Source: Cyanidiococcus yangmingshanensis
Taxonomy: Eukaryota > Rhodophyta > Bangiophyceae > Cyanidiales > Cyanidiaceae
Direction: 5' to 3'
Assembly: GCA_013995675.1 (NCBI GenBank)
Contig: VWRR01000016.1
Coordinates: forward strand, 401,104 to 465,103
DNA length: 64,000 nucleotides
The translations under genes and the position numbers were made by a program. Positions 1 to 10,463 of the stretch are shown piece after piece. A model generated the notes under the pieces. That model did no database searches and was not told the DNA's origin. It saw only the letters and a list, made by a program, of their open reading frames with translations. The first letter of the stretch is position 1, and each line of letters opens with the position of its first letter.

Positions 1-1024
1 TCGGTGGCTTCACGCGTCTGCTGCTCGGCTGTGAGCGAGCCGTGCCTGGGCCTCCGCGAGCGCATCTTGAAGCCCCACGATCGCCTCTCGAGCAGGTCTG
101 AAGCAACTCATCACGTTCCTCAAGGTCTGCGAGTCGTTCTTCGAGCTCTTCTCGCATGTTCTGGAGGCGTTCCTCTTTGGCTTCCAGTTCGACCCGAATG
201 GAGTCAAAGTCGGCGGCTCCATTGTGCGACAACGAGCTATCCTCATTGGTTCCCTCATTTCCCGCAGGCTGGGCACCATCAATCGCTCTATAATCGATAC
301 CAGCAGCTGCGAGCGCCTCTTCGAGAAAATAAATTCGTAATTTCAAATTAAAGTTCTGCTTTTTCAAGCGCTCGATTTCCTGCTCCATTTTTCGGATCGC
401 TGCATGTGGTGTGGGTGCGGACGGTGGCGTCGGCGGCGAGCACGGCCGGGGAGTTCGTTCCCAACCAGCATCCACGAGTCGTCTATTCGTCGAGGGCAGA
501 CCCTCGCCTCGTTGAAGAGGGCGGGGCCGCCAGGCTCCCCTAACGATCGGCGTGGCATCGATATCCATCGGGGGATCGCTCTCAGACGGATTACTCGTCG
601 GCGATAGGTCTGCGGCGAGACCTCTGTCCAGGAAGCTTGCATCTTGGGGATCACAAGCTTTTGTGCGGCTCTGTGGATCGTCCCGGCCAGTCCAGCCGAT
701 GCCCGTCTGTCTAGCCTGCTCAGCAGACGCGGCCGCCTCGCGCGACGCCTGCTGTGGCACGGCAGCAGTCAAGGAATCGTCAATCGCTACGCTCGTGTCG
801 CTCTGCATGCTTTCATGAAGTGCTCCAGGACTTGACTGAGCGAGTGAGCTTGGAGTTTGTAGAAAGTTGCGCAAATGGTTTGGAGCGTTCTCCTCCGCGA
901 TGCTTGGCGCCGCCACTCGCTCCTTGGCTCGCGGAGAATGCTGCTGATTCCACCGGTCGCTACCGAGTGGTCGCCACAAGTCTTCCGAAGGTTCCTGCAA
1001 GCCAACTGCCGCTTTCGAAGCCAT
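1..1024 (-). CDS. CM1-domain protein (centrosomin motif 1), gamma-tubulin complex binding candidate; runs off the window edge
   Basis: This reading frame is open from a stop at 1169-1171 to the left edge, so only the first ~341 residues are visible; the first ATG is at 1024. Residues 1-210 are Ser/Pro/Ala-rich and probably disordered. Residues ~213-240 carry EIERLKKQNFNLKLRIYFLE, a close match to the CM1 consensus (lkkENfnLKLRIyfLEE), followed by an acidic linker and a coiled coil from ~255. CM1 proteins (Cnn, CDK5RAP2, Spc110, Pcp1, Mto1) recruit or activate the gamma-tubulin ring complex at microtubule-organising centres, so a spindle-pole or nuclear-envelope role is inferred. Past ~position 105 the helical pattern leaves this frame: REAIVGLQDALAEAQARL lies in a second frame and AEQQTREAT in a third, suggesting two single-base indels. 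The family call is strong; the role in this organism is inference. Confidence 0.8.
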   Translation of the reverse strand, partial: MASKAAVGLQEPSEDLWRPLGSDRWNQQHSPRAKERVAAPSIAEENAPNHLRNFLQTPSSLAQSSPGALHESMQSDTSVAIDDSLTAAVPQQASREAAASAEQARQTGIGWTGRDDPQSRTKACDPQDASFLDRGLAADLSPTSNPSESDPPMDIDATPIVRGAWRPRPLQRGEGLPSTNRRLVDAGWERTPRPCSPPTPPSAPTPHAAIRKMEQEIERLKKQNFNLKLRIYFLEEALAAAGIDYRAIDGAQPAGNEGTNEDSSLSHNGAADFDSIRVELEAKEERLQNMREELEERLADLEERDELLQTCSRGDRGASRCARGGPGTARSQPSSRRVKPP

Positions 1025-2601
1025 TGACCGATCTAAAGCCAACTCAAGGCCTGGCCACGGTGTCACCGGGTGGTCGTGTCCTAACACAGATCGCGGACCG
1101 CTCGTCACCGCGAAGATACCCAGCACCTTGCGCTGTCTCGAATCAGCACTAGAATGGGTCTCTATTCCTTAAGTGATTCGCGCACGCAGGGCTGTTTGCG
1201 TTCTCGGGCTCGCCGACGCTGTTCCAGACCTCCGAGTAGTGCCGCTTAGGTCGCGCAAGCTGTCCAGCGCGACTTGAGGCCTTCGGGCTGCCGCTGGCGC
1301 CGGGGATATCCTCGCGATCGTGCGGGCGCGCGCGCGCGACGCGCAGCCATTCGAATTTCGAATTGGCCATGCGTGTGTGCTCCGCTCGATGTTGCGGGCG
1401 CTGCATCGATGTCTGTCTCATCGAAGCACACATCTGTTGTTGATTGCACCGCGCCGGAGACGGATGGCATGTCGCCCGGGTCGATCTCGTTGCTGGCGGC
1501 CACGCCGCTGTTTGTGTTCGCGAGGATCGAACTGGTTGGTTTTCTCTTACAATCTTTTGATTGCTTTCTTCCATAGCATGGAGCGATGTGGATTTTGTTC
1601 GTGATTTTCGAGGACGGTACGGGTGATTTGAACGGTGTCAAACGGGAGCGCCTATTATCCTTTCGGATATAACTACAGACCTAGTCTGCGGTACTACGAG
1701 AGGGATGGCTTTCGGTCATTGGTTCCTATCGCGTTACGAAATCAGCGGAAAGAATGGGATCACTCATTTATGCCGTTTGGGTCTTGGTGATGCTAAATGT
1801 AGTGAAACCCGGTTTTCGACGTCTGCCATGTCGTAGAGGTTTGTTTCATGGGCATTGCTCCTGGGACTCGTTATTCAATGGTGCGCAAACGACGACAGAC
1901 CGATTCCAAGAAACCTATTGTTCGTACATGGTACTACGCAAAAATGCAGCTGCCGCGAAATCGACATCCTGCTTCGGTGTGCTCCACGAGAGCGCCTGCC
2001 TTCTCAAAGAAAACGGCTGAAAGCGCCAGGAGCCCAAGGATCGCGAATACGGCAAAATGGTGTCGGCCGTGGCACTAATTCTCGCCCGGATCATGGTCCT
2101 GCGGATGCTGGTGACGACAGCGCCTCGAGACAGTGGCGTGGAACGGGGGGACAAGCGCCAACTTTCTATCTGATTTGCGTTCGCAAACGTTTGCGTTTCA
2201 CTGATACTCAGCATTAGAGAGCGTGCGGAATCGACCCTGCGCCCCCAAGTTCAACGTCAATCGCTTCCCAGGCTTTTGCGTTATTCTAGTTGCGAACGCA
2301 CTAGTCACTGCGGCTCGGCTCAGTCTAGGTCATTCTGATGCACGAGACTGTTTGCGCAGCCCTAGCAGAGCGCTACCCTGCAACCGTGTTCCCGTTGGCG
2401 AATCCATTTTTGCTGTCCAGGAAGCGCGATTATTCGCTTCAACTCACCATAAAAATCCTCGCAGCTCTATGGTCACATTCATGGACAGAAACCTCACACC
2501 CGTCGCTCCTTGAGTCGACGCCATATCTACCAGCGAGAACGAACATAGGGCGCACTCCCGTCTGCAACATTCGCGCATGATTTCGCTGCGGAGACCAGCC
2601 A
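1025..2601. other. Intergenic, no gene recognised
   Basis: This stretch of 1.6 kb separates the 5' end of the CM1 gene from the 3' end of the Mpv17 gene. It contains only short open frames on both strands with no recognisable domain and overlapping frames of equal quality. I see no repeat or RNA gene. It probably holds the CM1 gene promoter near 1025-1300. Confidence 0.5.
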
Positions 2602-3165
2602 CTAATTCGCTTTTTCCGCCGTGGCACCTGTTTTCGCCGCCGCCATAGTGCTTAAGAACGCGTTATATCCCACTTGTACCGTGTTAATATACAGAATGCG
2701 CTGCGAGGAGGGAATGAAGCGGAAATTGATCAAGTGGGCCAGCGGCCAAACCGTCCAGTTCACCTTCAACGTGGGCCACAGCTTCTCCCGGACGACGTCT
2801 GGGGCCTTCTCCGGCCGACCTTGTGCCGTCTCCATATATGAAAAGAACAGCGCCGTGAACACCGGCGCCCAAAGCAGCTGATCAATAGCCATCTTGGACA
2901 CCACCGCGGCTGTGCTTTTGCTCGCTTGAGGCATGATCGTTCGGTCCAGAAATTCATACCAATAGTGTCCTATCGGTCCGTGTAGCAGCAGACCGAACGA
3001 GGCCATACGGGCCGTGCGCGTGGCATCCCAGGGCTTCCCGTCCATCAACGCCGGAATCTGAGCAACCAGGTCACCGATGGTAAAGCCAATGAACGAGGTC
3101 ATTGTTTTCACTTGAAGCGGCTTTTCAGCCAGCTTCTGGGTATACTTTGCCCAAAAAGTCGCCAT
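2602..3165 (-). CDS. Mpv17/PMP22-family integral membrane protein
   Basis: An uninterrupted 187-residue frame, the usual length for Mpv17/PMP22/Sym1 proteins. The N-terminal WAKYTQKLAEKPLQVKTMTS resembles the family's first helix (Y...L...P..T...T.G....GD), followed by GDLVAQ, a GPIGHYWYEFLD segment matching the family GP..H.WY..L, a DQLLWAP segment matching the conserved DQ...P, and near the C-terminus WPTLKVNWTVWPLAHLINF, the family signature W..W...Q.iNF. Four membrane segments are expected. Members sit in the inner mitochondrial or peroxisomal membrane and are thought to form small-molecule channels; the organelle here is not decided by the sequence, though there is no long presequence. 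The start at 3165 lies directly before the first helix. The substrate is unknown. Confidence 0.85.
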   Translation of the reverse strand: MATFWAKYTQKLAEKPLQVKTMTSFIGFTIGDLVAQIPALMDGKPWDATRTARMASFGLLLHGPIGHYWYEFLDRTIMPQASKSTAAVVSKMAIDQLLWAPVFTALFFSYMETAQGRPEKAPDVVREKLWPTLKVNWTVWPLAHLINFRFIPSSQRILYINTVQVGYNAFLSTMAAAKTGATAEKAN

Positions 3166-3329
3166 GATGACCGACTCTGTCCAATGAAAGTCGCTTTTTG
3201 CGTCGCTCCTCGAACTCGACCAATGTCGTGGACGCCACCGAATGACGTAGACGGAGCGAGCACGAGCGCACTCGCCTGCTGACGGACGACGACGGCGGCG
3301 GCGACGGCGGCGATAGACAAACGACGGCC

Positions 3330-4270
3330 TGCCAGGATCGCTGCTTGACCCGAACGTCAGTGTTTGAGGCTAGACGAGCGCTTCACATGGTCTGATGCAT
3401 CGGTCTCCGATACGCTCGTCAGCATGGGGACGTTGTTCCTCGAAAACAACTCCTCAATGATTCGACGGTCCGATAGAGTCCTCGAAGAGCTTATTCCCCC
3501 CAAAAAAACGCTGCTCCTTCATTGCGTGTCTTTCGAGCGCATCGAAATGCTGGCCTGCGAAGATCGAGTGCAAGGACGGTATAGAATGCGACAGAATCAG
3601 TCGGCAGGTGAATGTGTGCCATCCAGAGTAGCGAGCACCCTGGCGCAATCCTCGAATGACGTTCGATGTATTCTTTCGATGAACTATCCCGGACGACAAA
3701 GCCTGCTTCGAGGGATCCATCATATCGGAGTAAAGTAGGCGTATCAACAGGTGATGATCGCTTCGAGGCCGCCAAGCGAGTGGGCACATGGCTCTCCAGC
3801 GTTGTTGTTCGTGGCGGCCGGCTCGGCACAGCGAGCATCGTTCGCATTCAGGGCGCTGCTACTGTCCCTGTTGTGGTCGCCCTGGTCATCTTCATCGAGA
3901 ACCGATATAGACACGATGCCTCATATGCTCGTGCGCCTCTCAGCGTGCTCTGCGGACGGGTGCTCTTCTGGCCACCAAATCGTTTCATCCAGAGCGTTTA
4001 CGGACAATTGTGTGCTTCGTTGCATGAGGGCGACTCTCGGAGCAGTCCTCCGTCATCTACATTGACTGTGCAACAGGTCGACTGCGCTCTTCGTCGGGCT
4101 CTGACTTGAACAAGGCCTCTCGATGAGCGCAGTCGACCGCAACAGGGCCCTGCCCATGCGGCACGCTGATCTTGCGGCTGGATTCGAATCCGAGGCCCAT
4201 CGGTGCAAATGTTGTTCGCTCGCTCGCTCAGTGTCCTTGCCAGAGGGAAGCAATACCACTCCTGCATTCT
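3330..4270 (-). pseudogene. Possible disrupted coding region, unrecognised
   Basis: Between the Mpv17 and VTE6-like genes no long frame exists, but on the minus strand several pieces in different frames have coding-like composition: an acidic piece (LDEDDQGDHNRDSSSALN, ~3840-3890), one with LRYDGSLEAGFVVRDSSS (~3690-3750), and RRIIEELFSRNNVPML (~3420-3470). They follow one another in the same direction but need several frame changes. This is either a decayed or error-broken gene or chance composition. I do not recognise the product. It could equally be plain intergenic sequence. Confidence 0.2.
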
Positions 4271-4291
4271 TCCTAGATCGGGGCCGAACTG

Positions 4292-5288
4292 ATGACGGCA
4301 GATATAATGCTAGCCTATTTGGCTGGTTTGAGCAACTTCCGGGACAAGTGCAGCAGTGCAGTGCTTGTGTGCCGCTCGCGGTGCCTCGGGGTCCGCTCGG
4401 TGTGCTTGCGCAAACCCGCTACAACCGTAAAGCACCCTGCAAACAGGATGGACCCAGGTCGACGTCGAAGGATTGGGGGACGACAAGTTCCTTTTTCTGC
4501 TCGCTGCGTCCGAATAGAAATGCGCTGGGTAGCTGCTCTGGGGCGAACTGAGACGGCTCTGGTCGTGAACGGCGCGCTCTGGGCTTTGGGGACGGTCTCG
4601 CGCCAAAACGCGCTGACTCGTGCGGGGCTTATCCACGCAGCTGGGCTTGGAACTCTTTTATGGGCGTCGTTCGGCTGGGCTGCCTGGACAGCATGTCTAC
4701 TTTTTCTGGTCGTATCGAGTGCTGCAACCCGACTGAAGTACGCTGAAAAAGAGCGGCTTCGAATCGCGGAAAAGCGTGGTGGAGCACGCGGCCCAGAGAA
4801 CGTCTGGGGTGCTGCAGCGGTCGCTGCGCTCTGTGCCCTGCTGCATGCGGTGCTGACTGCAGCGCGGTGCTCCCGAGCGATGGTTAATGCTCACTCGTCT
4901 GGCCTTTGTAGCATCCATGGCGACCAAACTGGGCGATACGCTTGCCACTGAAATTGGTAAAGCGTATGGCCGGAGGACCCTTTTGATTACAACCTTGCAG
5001 GAGGTCGAAGCGGGCACTGAGGGCGCCGTCAGTCGCGAGGGCACCCTGGCCTGCGCCGCTGGTGCCATTTTTCTCAGTGTTTTCGGAGCGCTCTCAGGTC
5101 TGATTCCGTTTCAGATTTCAACAATCATGGTTTGTGCAACATCCGCCTTCATCGCCACATTGCTCGAGAGCGTGATTGGGGCCACGCTGCAACGTCGATA
5201 TCCGTGGCTCTCGAACGAGGCTGTGAACATCATGAATACCGCACTTGGAGCGACACTCGCTGTCGCAGTGCGTTCGCTGTGGCCATAA
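4292..5288 (+). CDS. DUF92/VTE6-like membrane kinase (phytyl-phosphate kinase type), one frameshift
   Basis: The N-terminal ~75 residues are basic and Ser/Arg-rich like a plastid transit peptide; the conserved part begins near the internal Met at 4519. Residues from ~100 show the DUF92 pattern: LTRAGLIHAAGLGTLLWASF, then a second membrane segment ending in TRLKYAEKERLRIAEKRGGARGPENV. After a frame change near 4860-4880 the match continues in a second frame (from 4887) with MATKLGDTLATEIGKAYG and EAGTEGAVSREGTLA, the most conserved family blocks, and further hydrophobic helices to the stop at 5288. In plants VTE6 phosphorylates phytyl phosphate to phytyl diphosphate for tocopherol synthesis in the chloroplast envelope; VTE5 and other DUF92-like proteins are related, so the exact substrate is inferred. 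The break is a single-base shift and too short to be an intron. Confidence 0.75.
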
Positions 5289-5526
5289 ACTGACTGTATG
5301 ATGATCAGGAGACAAGTGGACTCTCGTGAATCTGAGTCAATGTGTATGGTTCTATCCTATTCCGGGGAGACTGGCATCGGATATGATGAGGCGTCATGTC
5401 CCGTGAGCGCCTCGAGAACGACAACGCTCCTAAATTCATCCCTAGTTCCCGACACCCACGTTCCATGTGCATTCTCTCCGCTAGAGCACGTTAGGACACT
5501 GGGCAACGCTCCAGTCACAAACTGCC

Positions 5527-7096
5527 TCACAAGACAGCATGGCTCTCCAGCACCTGCGTGTGAACAACAGATCCCTTCGGGCGAGCGAGCTGGCGATCGG
5601 ATTCGTGCCTCTCTGGCCAGAGTGATCCATTCCAGATATAGCGGCCGTCTTGGCTCCAGAGATCACTGTATTTGGGCAAACGGCCTGCTTCGAGATGCTC
5701 TCGGAGCTGATCTCCAGTCATATTTGGCGGACAATAAAAAGGATCCCACCAGGTCGTGTAGATCTGAGCGAGGCCCTTTGCATCCTGGACGAGCAGGTCT
5801 CCCAGACGCCACAACTGTGCCGGATGGCATCTCTCGACGTTGCCCCGATGACCTACTGACGCGTAAAAGTTGAAACCGCGAGGCCAGGGCTCCCTCCAGC
5901 TCGTTGTCCAGTCTCCATCAGGTGACCAGAAGTGAATTTTCGGAATCCTCCGATGTCGATACGGGTGACCCAGACGACTCATTTCAGCTCGCCAGCAGCG
6001 CTCGGCGCGACGGAGACATCGTTTGCATCGACATGTATCCCAAGTGAAGCAGGCTTCATCCGAAGTACCCCGATGGAGCACTTTGGGACGACAGGCACCG
6101 ACATAAAGCCCAGTTCTATTGGTGCGGGATGCCGAGGCCTCGTTTTCTCTCTGCTCGCTCGTCCATTGGAGAAGCACCTCCCAGAGAGCCGTCTGGTCAG
6201 CAAGTGTCTGAGGGTATCGGGCCTGCTCTTGCCATCCTCCTCAGAAACTCCAAGGACCATTTGGTTGTACGAAGGAAGAAGGCACCCGAGTTGATGTAGA
6301 ATGCTCCGTCATGAAGGATGAGATCGATGTCGTCGGACACGGCTGTGGTGAATGCCGTCAGCGGAATAGAAACGTTCATCACCATGGCATCTGCGTCCAC
6401 GTAGAAGAGCCATTCGGGACAGGAGGTATTTTTCAGACAGGCCTCGAGATACTCGGTCAAAAACCATAATCGATTCCAGTAATCGTTGTAGCCATGCAGC
6501 TGCGACCATTCACGAACATCTAGAATAAACTCATATCCGTGGACACGGGCGTAGCATTGTTTGTTGGCGACCGCTAGTGGGAAACGTTCCAAAAACGATG
6601 GCGTTGCTCCAGTCATGATTGCGAGATGATACAACCGAGCGCGGTTCGTTCTGACGGATTCAGGACTCGTTCCAGAACCGACGGTAATAGTAGAGTGCAC
6701 GCCCAGCTGCGAACTTGAGATCCATCGCATTTGACGACAAAACGATTTCCATGCAAATAGAATCATCAGGAGGACCATACAAGACCAAAGCCAACCTGTA
6801 GCGCGGTTTACGGAAGCGATCAGGTGAGGCCTCATCGGCCAGGAGTGATAACGTTCTGCTTCAGCACTCCTATCTATCGATTGTTGTGCGGGTTCTATAG
6901 ACGATTGCCGGTGATCGTTTTCACTGGTGGCTCGATAGCGTCTCGCAGATTCTTCTATCAACGAAACATACTTCCTCGTTAGATCGCGAGCCCTAACTAC
7001 GTGATGCTGACCTAGAGAGCGCTGCTGCCATATTGATACACTGATTTTAGGTGGAAGCAACGGTTGCTCGAAGTTGTATCTTTGACAGCTGGACAT
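5527..7096 (-). CDS. GT34-like (GMA12/MNN10) type II membrane glycosyltransferase, one frameshift
   Basis: The first frame (7096 down to ~6240) has a basic Ser-rich N-terminus, one membrane anchor (WLWSCMVLLMILFAW, residues ~105-120) and then a luminal GT-A-like domain: RLYHLAIMTGA, KQCYARVHGYEF, EWLFYVDADAMVMN with a DxD motif, and FYINSGAFFLRTT. These are hallmarks of the GMA12/MNN10 galactosyl- and mannosyltransferases (GT34). Near 6232-6245 the frame changes by one base and the homologous YPQTLADQTALWEVLLQW (family W.DQ.al) continues to the stop at 5527 with a Trp-rich tail. The product should sit in the Golgi and add hexoses to glycans. GT77-like families are an alternative. The 5' end of the gene lies inside a tandem duplication (see the repeat at 7029-7257), and the upstream copy of the start region is out of frame. 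Confidence 0.7.
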
Positions 7097-7257
7097 GGAA
7101 GCGCGAGCGCATTACAGACGCCTTCTGTCCCGGTAATAATAATATATATGTGTCCACTTGGACGCTGCAGTCCATATTGATACACTGATTTTAGGTGGAA
7201 GCAACGGTTGCTCGAAGTTGTAATCTTTGACAGCTGGACATGGAAGCGCGAGCGCAT
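7029..7257. repeat. Tandem direct duplication, two 84-85 bp copies 144 bp apart
   Basis: Copy 1 spans 7029-7112 and copy 2 spans 7173-7257. They are nearly identical (starting catattgatacactgatttt) except for a one-base insertion in copy 2 (gttgtaatctttg against gttgtatctttg) and a small change at the end. Copy 1 encodes the first ~23 residues of the glycosyltransferase on the minus strand (MSSCQRYNFEQPLLPPK). Copy 2, upstream of the gene, carries the same ATG but the extra base shifts its frame after MSSCQR. The 60 bp between the copies is AT-rich. Confidence 0.95.
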
Positions 7258-8317
7258 CACAAACACTTCTTGTACCAGTAATGATACCTATATTTCTGAT
7301 GAATACAGCAAACGTCTCTGCTAGTGTCTTGTACTCGACAGGCCCCGATGACCCAATCCTTTAGATTCGACAAATTTGTCGTTGTAGCAAACCAAGCGGC
7401 CCAGCTTCCAGTGAGAAATCACTTTTCCAGAGACTTGAACGAAACCAAACAGGTATGTCCAGCTTTCCAAAAAACACATCGGATCCGGACGAGCAGCAAC
7501 CGCCAAGTCAGCCGAGATCAAACACCCGATTTCCGCTCCAGAGAAGTTTCCTATTACGGGTTCTCTATGTATTGGCGCATAAAGAGGACCCTCGACATCC
7601 AGCACCGCTCATAGAGCGCTTCTCACCAGCAACACAGGACGAGGAAACTGAGCTGTCTTCGACCCAGGCGTTATCGCCCGACCTGCTCTATCTATAGGAC
7701 GCCGTCGATCAACACTCCTCAAGCGTATCTCCACCACATAGTCTTACATTTTCAATTCAATGATCCAGAAAAACGCTTCTTTTGTATATCGTCTACACGC
7801 ATACCTGTTGGGCATGTCACGTGACGACAACGAGGTCTCTGAAAGCGAGGCCGTTCCCCGCTGCTCAACAACGGCTTGTCTACCTTGCATACGCGTGCAT
7901 CGTCACGCGCCGAAAATCAAGCTTCTTTCATCCCTTCGTGATGTGACAAAACACACGCACAAGGCTCCACGGTTGGTTCCCATAGACATGACAGGTCTAC
8001 GGTTGCGATCGATGCAAGCTCGAACTTGAAGACAAGAAGCGACCCCTCCCCAAGGGACGTTCCATGCAGACCCGCAGTTCCATGGGCAGATAAATCCGCT
8101 TTGTCGCAATTCTTGAACTCGCTGGATTGAGGGCGTGGAAGCAGGCCAGCGTATTGTCTCATCTCGCGCCTGGCCCTCGATTCGGTCTATTCTGGAAATA
8201 CAACGTTTCGAAACTGAGCGGAGGACTACGAAGCGTTGTCGTATCAGGTTGCGGCACGCTCCTCGTTCCTAACAAGTAGCTCTCCATTGAATAAAAACAA
8301 AGGCAAGACGGTAAAAC
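7258..8317. other. Intergenic with an unassigned minus-strand fragment at 7321-7605
   Basis: No gene is recognised. On the minus strand 7321-7605 has an open frame (LDVEGPLYAPIHREP ... FLESWTYLFGFVQVSGKVIS) with protein-like composition, and directly upstream (7610-7695) another frame reads RAITPGSKTAQFPRPVLLVR; the two could be parts of one broken gene. No family is recognised and the fragment lacks a standard start. The right part (7700-8317) holds the likely promoter of the gene at 8318 and nothing else visible. Confidence 0.35.
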
Positions 8318-10463
8318 ATGGAGCAGTTGCCGGGTGTGGTCGGCGGCCTGGCACCTGGCGCGCTACACGCTGCTGGTGAGGGTGCGCGCGCTCCACCCGC
8401 AGTTCCACCAGCTGGGTCTGGTGTTGCGCCAGCCGCCGTCATGAGTGCGGACTCTTTGACGGGTTCTTTGAATGTGACCGAAAGTGGGACGGAAGCAGAA
8501 GGATGCGCAGCGGAGGGAGCACTGGACGGGTCGTGTTCTCCGAGCCTCTCTCAAGCCGACTCGGAGTCTGCGTGCGCCTCTGCGGAGCCGGCCGCCATGT
8601 TCCGCAACATGCCTGTGAACCAGTTGACGCAACAGATGTTGCAAGAAGACGTGTCGCAGCTGTCGGGGGAAGAGGCGAACACGCATGTGACGATATGGAA
8701 CCGAGCGGAGCTTCGCAAAATCGCCGGAAACGCAGCTCCGTTACGACGAAACCTGCGCAAATACCTGACTCGACATCCGGAGTGCGAGGTTTTCGATGGC
8801 CAGGACGAGCGCCTTGACCCGGAAGTACGTGCTTCCATGGTTGATAATGAACATGTGCCGATATGGCACCGAATAGAGCGTCGTAAGGTGACTGGGAATG
8901 CAGCGCCGTTGAGAAAAAATCTGGCCAAGTACCTCACCAAACACCCAGAGTGTGAGGTTTACAACGGCCAAGACCGCGTGCTTACCGGCATCCCGATGGA
9001 TTCGGAGACTGGTCGAACGGGGCGCACGACTGGTGGCGCAGGTGCCACTCACAGTCTGGGTATGTCGCGGACTGCGCTCGGTCCCGGTGCTGGAGACTCG
9101 AGCCAAGATATAGAGGCCAGGGCGCACATTGGTCCAGGCTACGCAGGCAGTAACGCACGACAGTATGCAGCCAATACAGCGATGGGTAATGCTCGTGCGG
9201 TGCGCTCGAGTCAGCCGATGCCAGTGAATGCCTCGGGAATGCATAGCGGTACTGGTGGTCGCCATGTCTTGGTCGCGAATCCAATGCGGGGAGATGTCCG
9301 TGGGCCATCAGGCCTGGGAGCAGTCTTCGAGGGCGGGACCGACCATGTTTCGGTTCATTTTTCGTACTTGCACCGGGATGCGAGTCCCCTGGATACGGCG
9401 GAGATGCCGTTTAGCCAAGGCTTGCCACAGAGCCTTGTCCAGATGGCTGGCGGTTCATCGCCGATGTACTTTAATCCTTATGGGTCACCAGCCGCCGAGG
9501 GAAACCATGCGGGGTCTATTGGCCACTACCACAACACCATGGCCATGGTTGCCGCAGCGAATGGCCAGACCCCAGCCCAGATTCAAGGCGTTATGGCGAT
9601 GCATCCGACGGGGGCGTCGTCTCCTCCGAGCGGTATGTCGTACGAGCAGGCCATGCCCTGGGCGAACGACTCGATGCACTCGTTCAATGCGAACACCGGC
9701 TGGCTGGGAGCGCACCCTTCAGGATTTTCCGGGGGCACATCTAGCTTGCTCGGATCAAGCCCTCGGGACTATCTTTACACAGGGCGGACACCCGATTATT
9801 GGAAGAGCATCTCAACATCTGCAAATGCCGCCGCAGCGTATTTTGTTATGCCGCCGCAGTTGGATTCGGAGCCGCTAATGATTGAAGATGAGCGCAAAGA
9901 AATGCGCACGCAGAGCAGCCGTCTCTCAGACGGGAGCGCATCGGCTACGCTGCCAGCGGACGCAATGGAGCAGCACGCCACAGAGATGTCAATCGTGTCG
10001 GCGATGTCAGGTGTGCCGCAGGGAGCGAGCGCACGTGAAATACCCGCATGCTGCTTCCCAGAGCGGTCCAGCAGCACGAACGATAATTCCGCAGCATCAG
10101 GCATCCGTTACAGACCGTGGTCGCACTAACATGTCAGAGGCCGAAACCGCAGGTGAACGATCTGCGAGCGCCACCCATTTAATGCCCATGACGGATGCAG
10201 CCGACTTTGAACTGTCCACGGGCAACCTGTTGATGTTGGGTTCTTCGCCTCCGGCCGGCACCAAGGCTGGACCCGATCCATCATCAGGGCTCTTGGAGGC
10301 CACACGAAGAGGCCCAAGTGGTAGTACCTCTAGCACAGGGCGGACAACGCGGACGACAGCCAATGCCGGACTCTCGGCTCCTGGTGTTTCAGCGATGATG
10401 CCTCCGCGACCGCGTGGCCACGTGAATCGATCTGACATTTCCGCCATGCATCCATCCAGGTGA
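8318..10463 (+). CDS. Large low-complexity protein with two copies of a 40-residue IW..E.RK..GNAAP..NL..YL..HPECEV motif
   Basis: The first frame gives 603 residues (stop at 10129). Residues 1-120 are Ala/Gly/Ser-rich and acidic. Residues ~124-163 and ~180-218 are two copies of one motif: [20 protein letters not shown] then [15 protein letters not shown], and [20 protein letters not shown] then [15 protein letters not shown]. The copies are ~70% identical, rich in Arg/Lys, and predicted helical, which suggests a small nucleic-acid-binding or protein-binding module. The rest is Met/Ser/Gly/Pro-rich and disordered (for example [14 protein letters not shown]). A second frame from ~10085 to a stop at 10463 has the same composition ([17 protein letters not shown], then Ser/Thr/Gly/Pro), so the protein probably continues to ~710 residues past one frameshift; a separate small ORF starting at 10131 is the alternative. 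I cannot name the family. A nuclear regulator is a guess from composition. Confidence 0.75.

Noticed and set aside
3108-3320. 70-codon minus frame overlapping the Mpv17 5' end, considered as an upstream targeting exon
   Set aside because: It is in a different frame from Mpv17 and the Mpv17 start already matches the family N-terminus.
4175-4200. Palindromic ggattcgaatcc resembling a T-loop
   Set aside because: The base before TTC is A instead of G, the stem does not pair, and no other tRNA arms are nearby.
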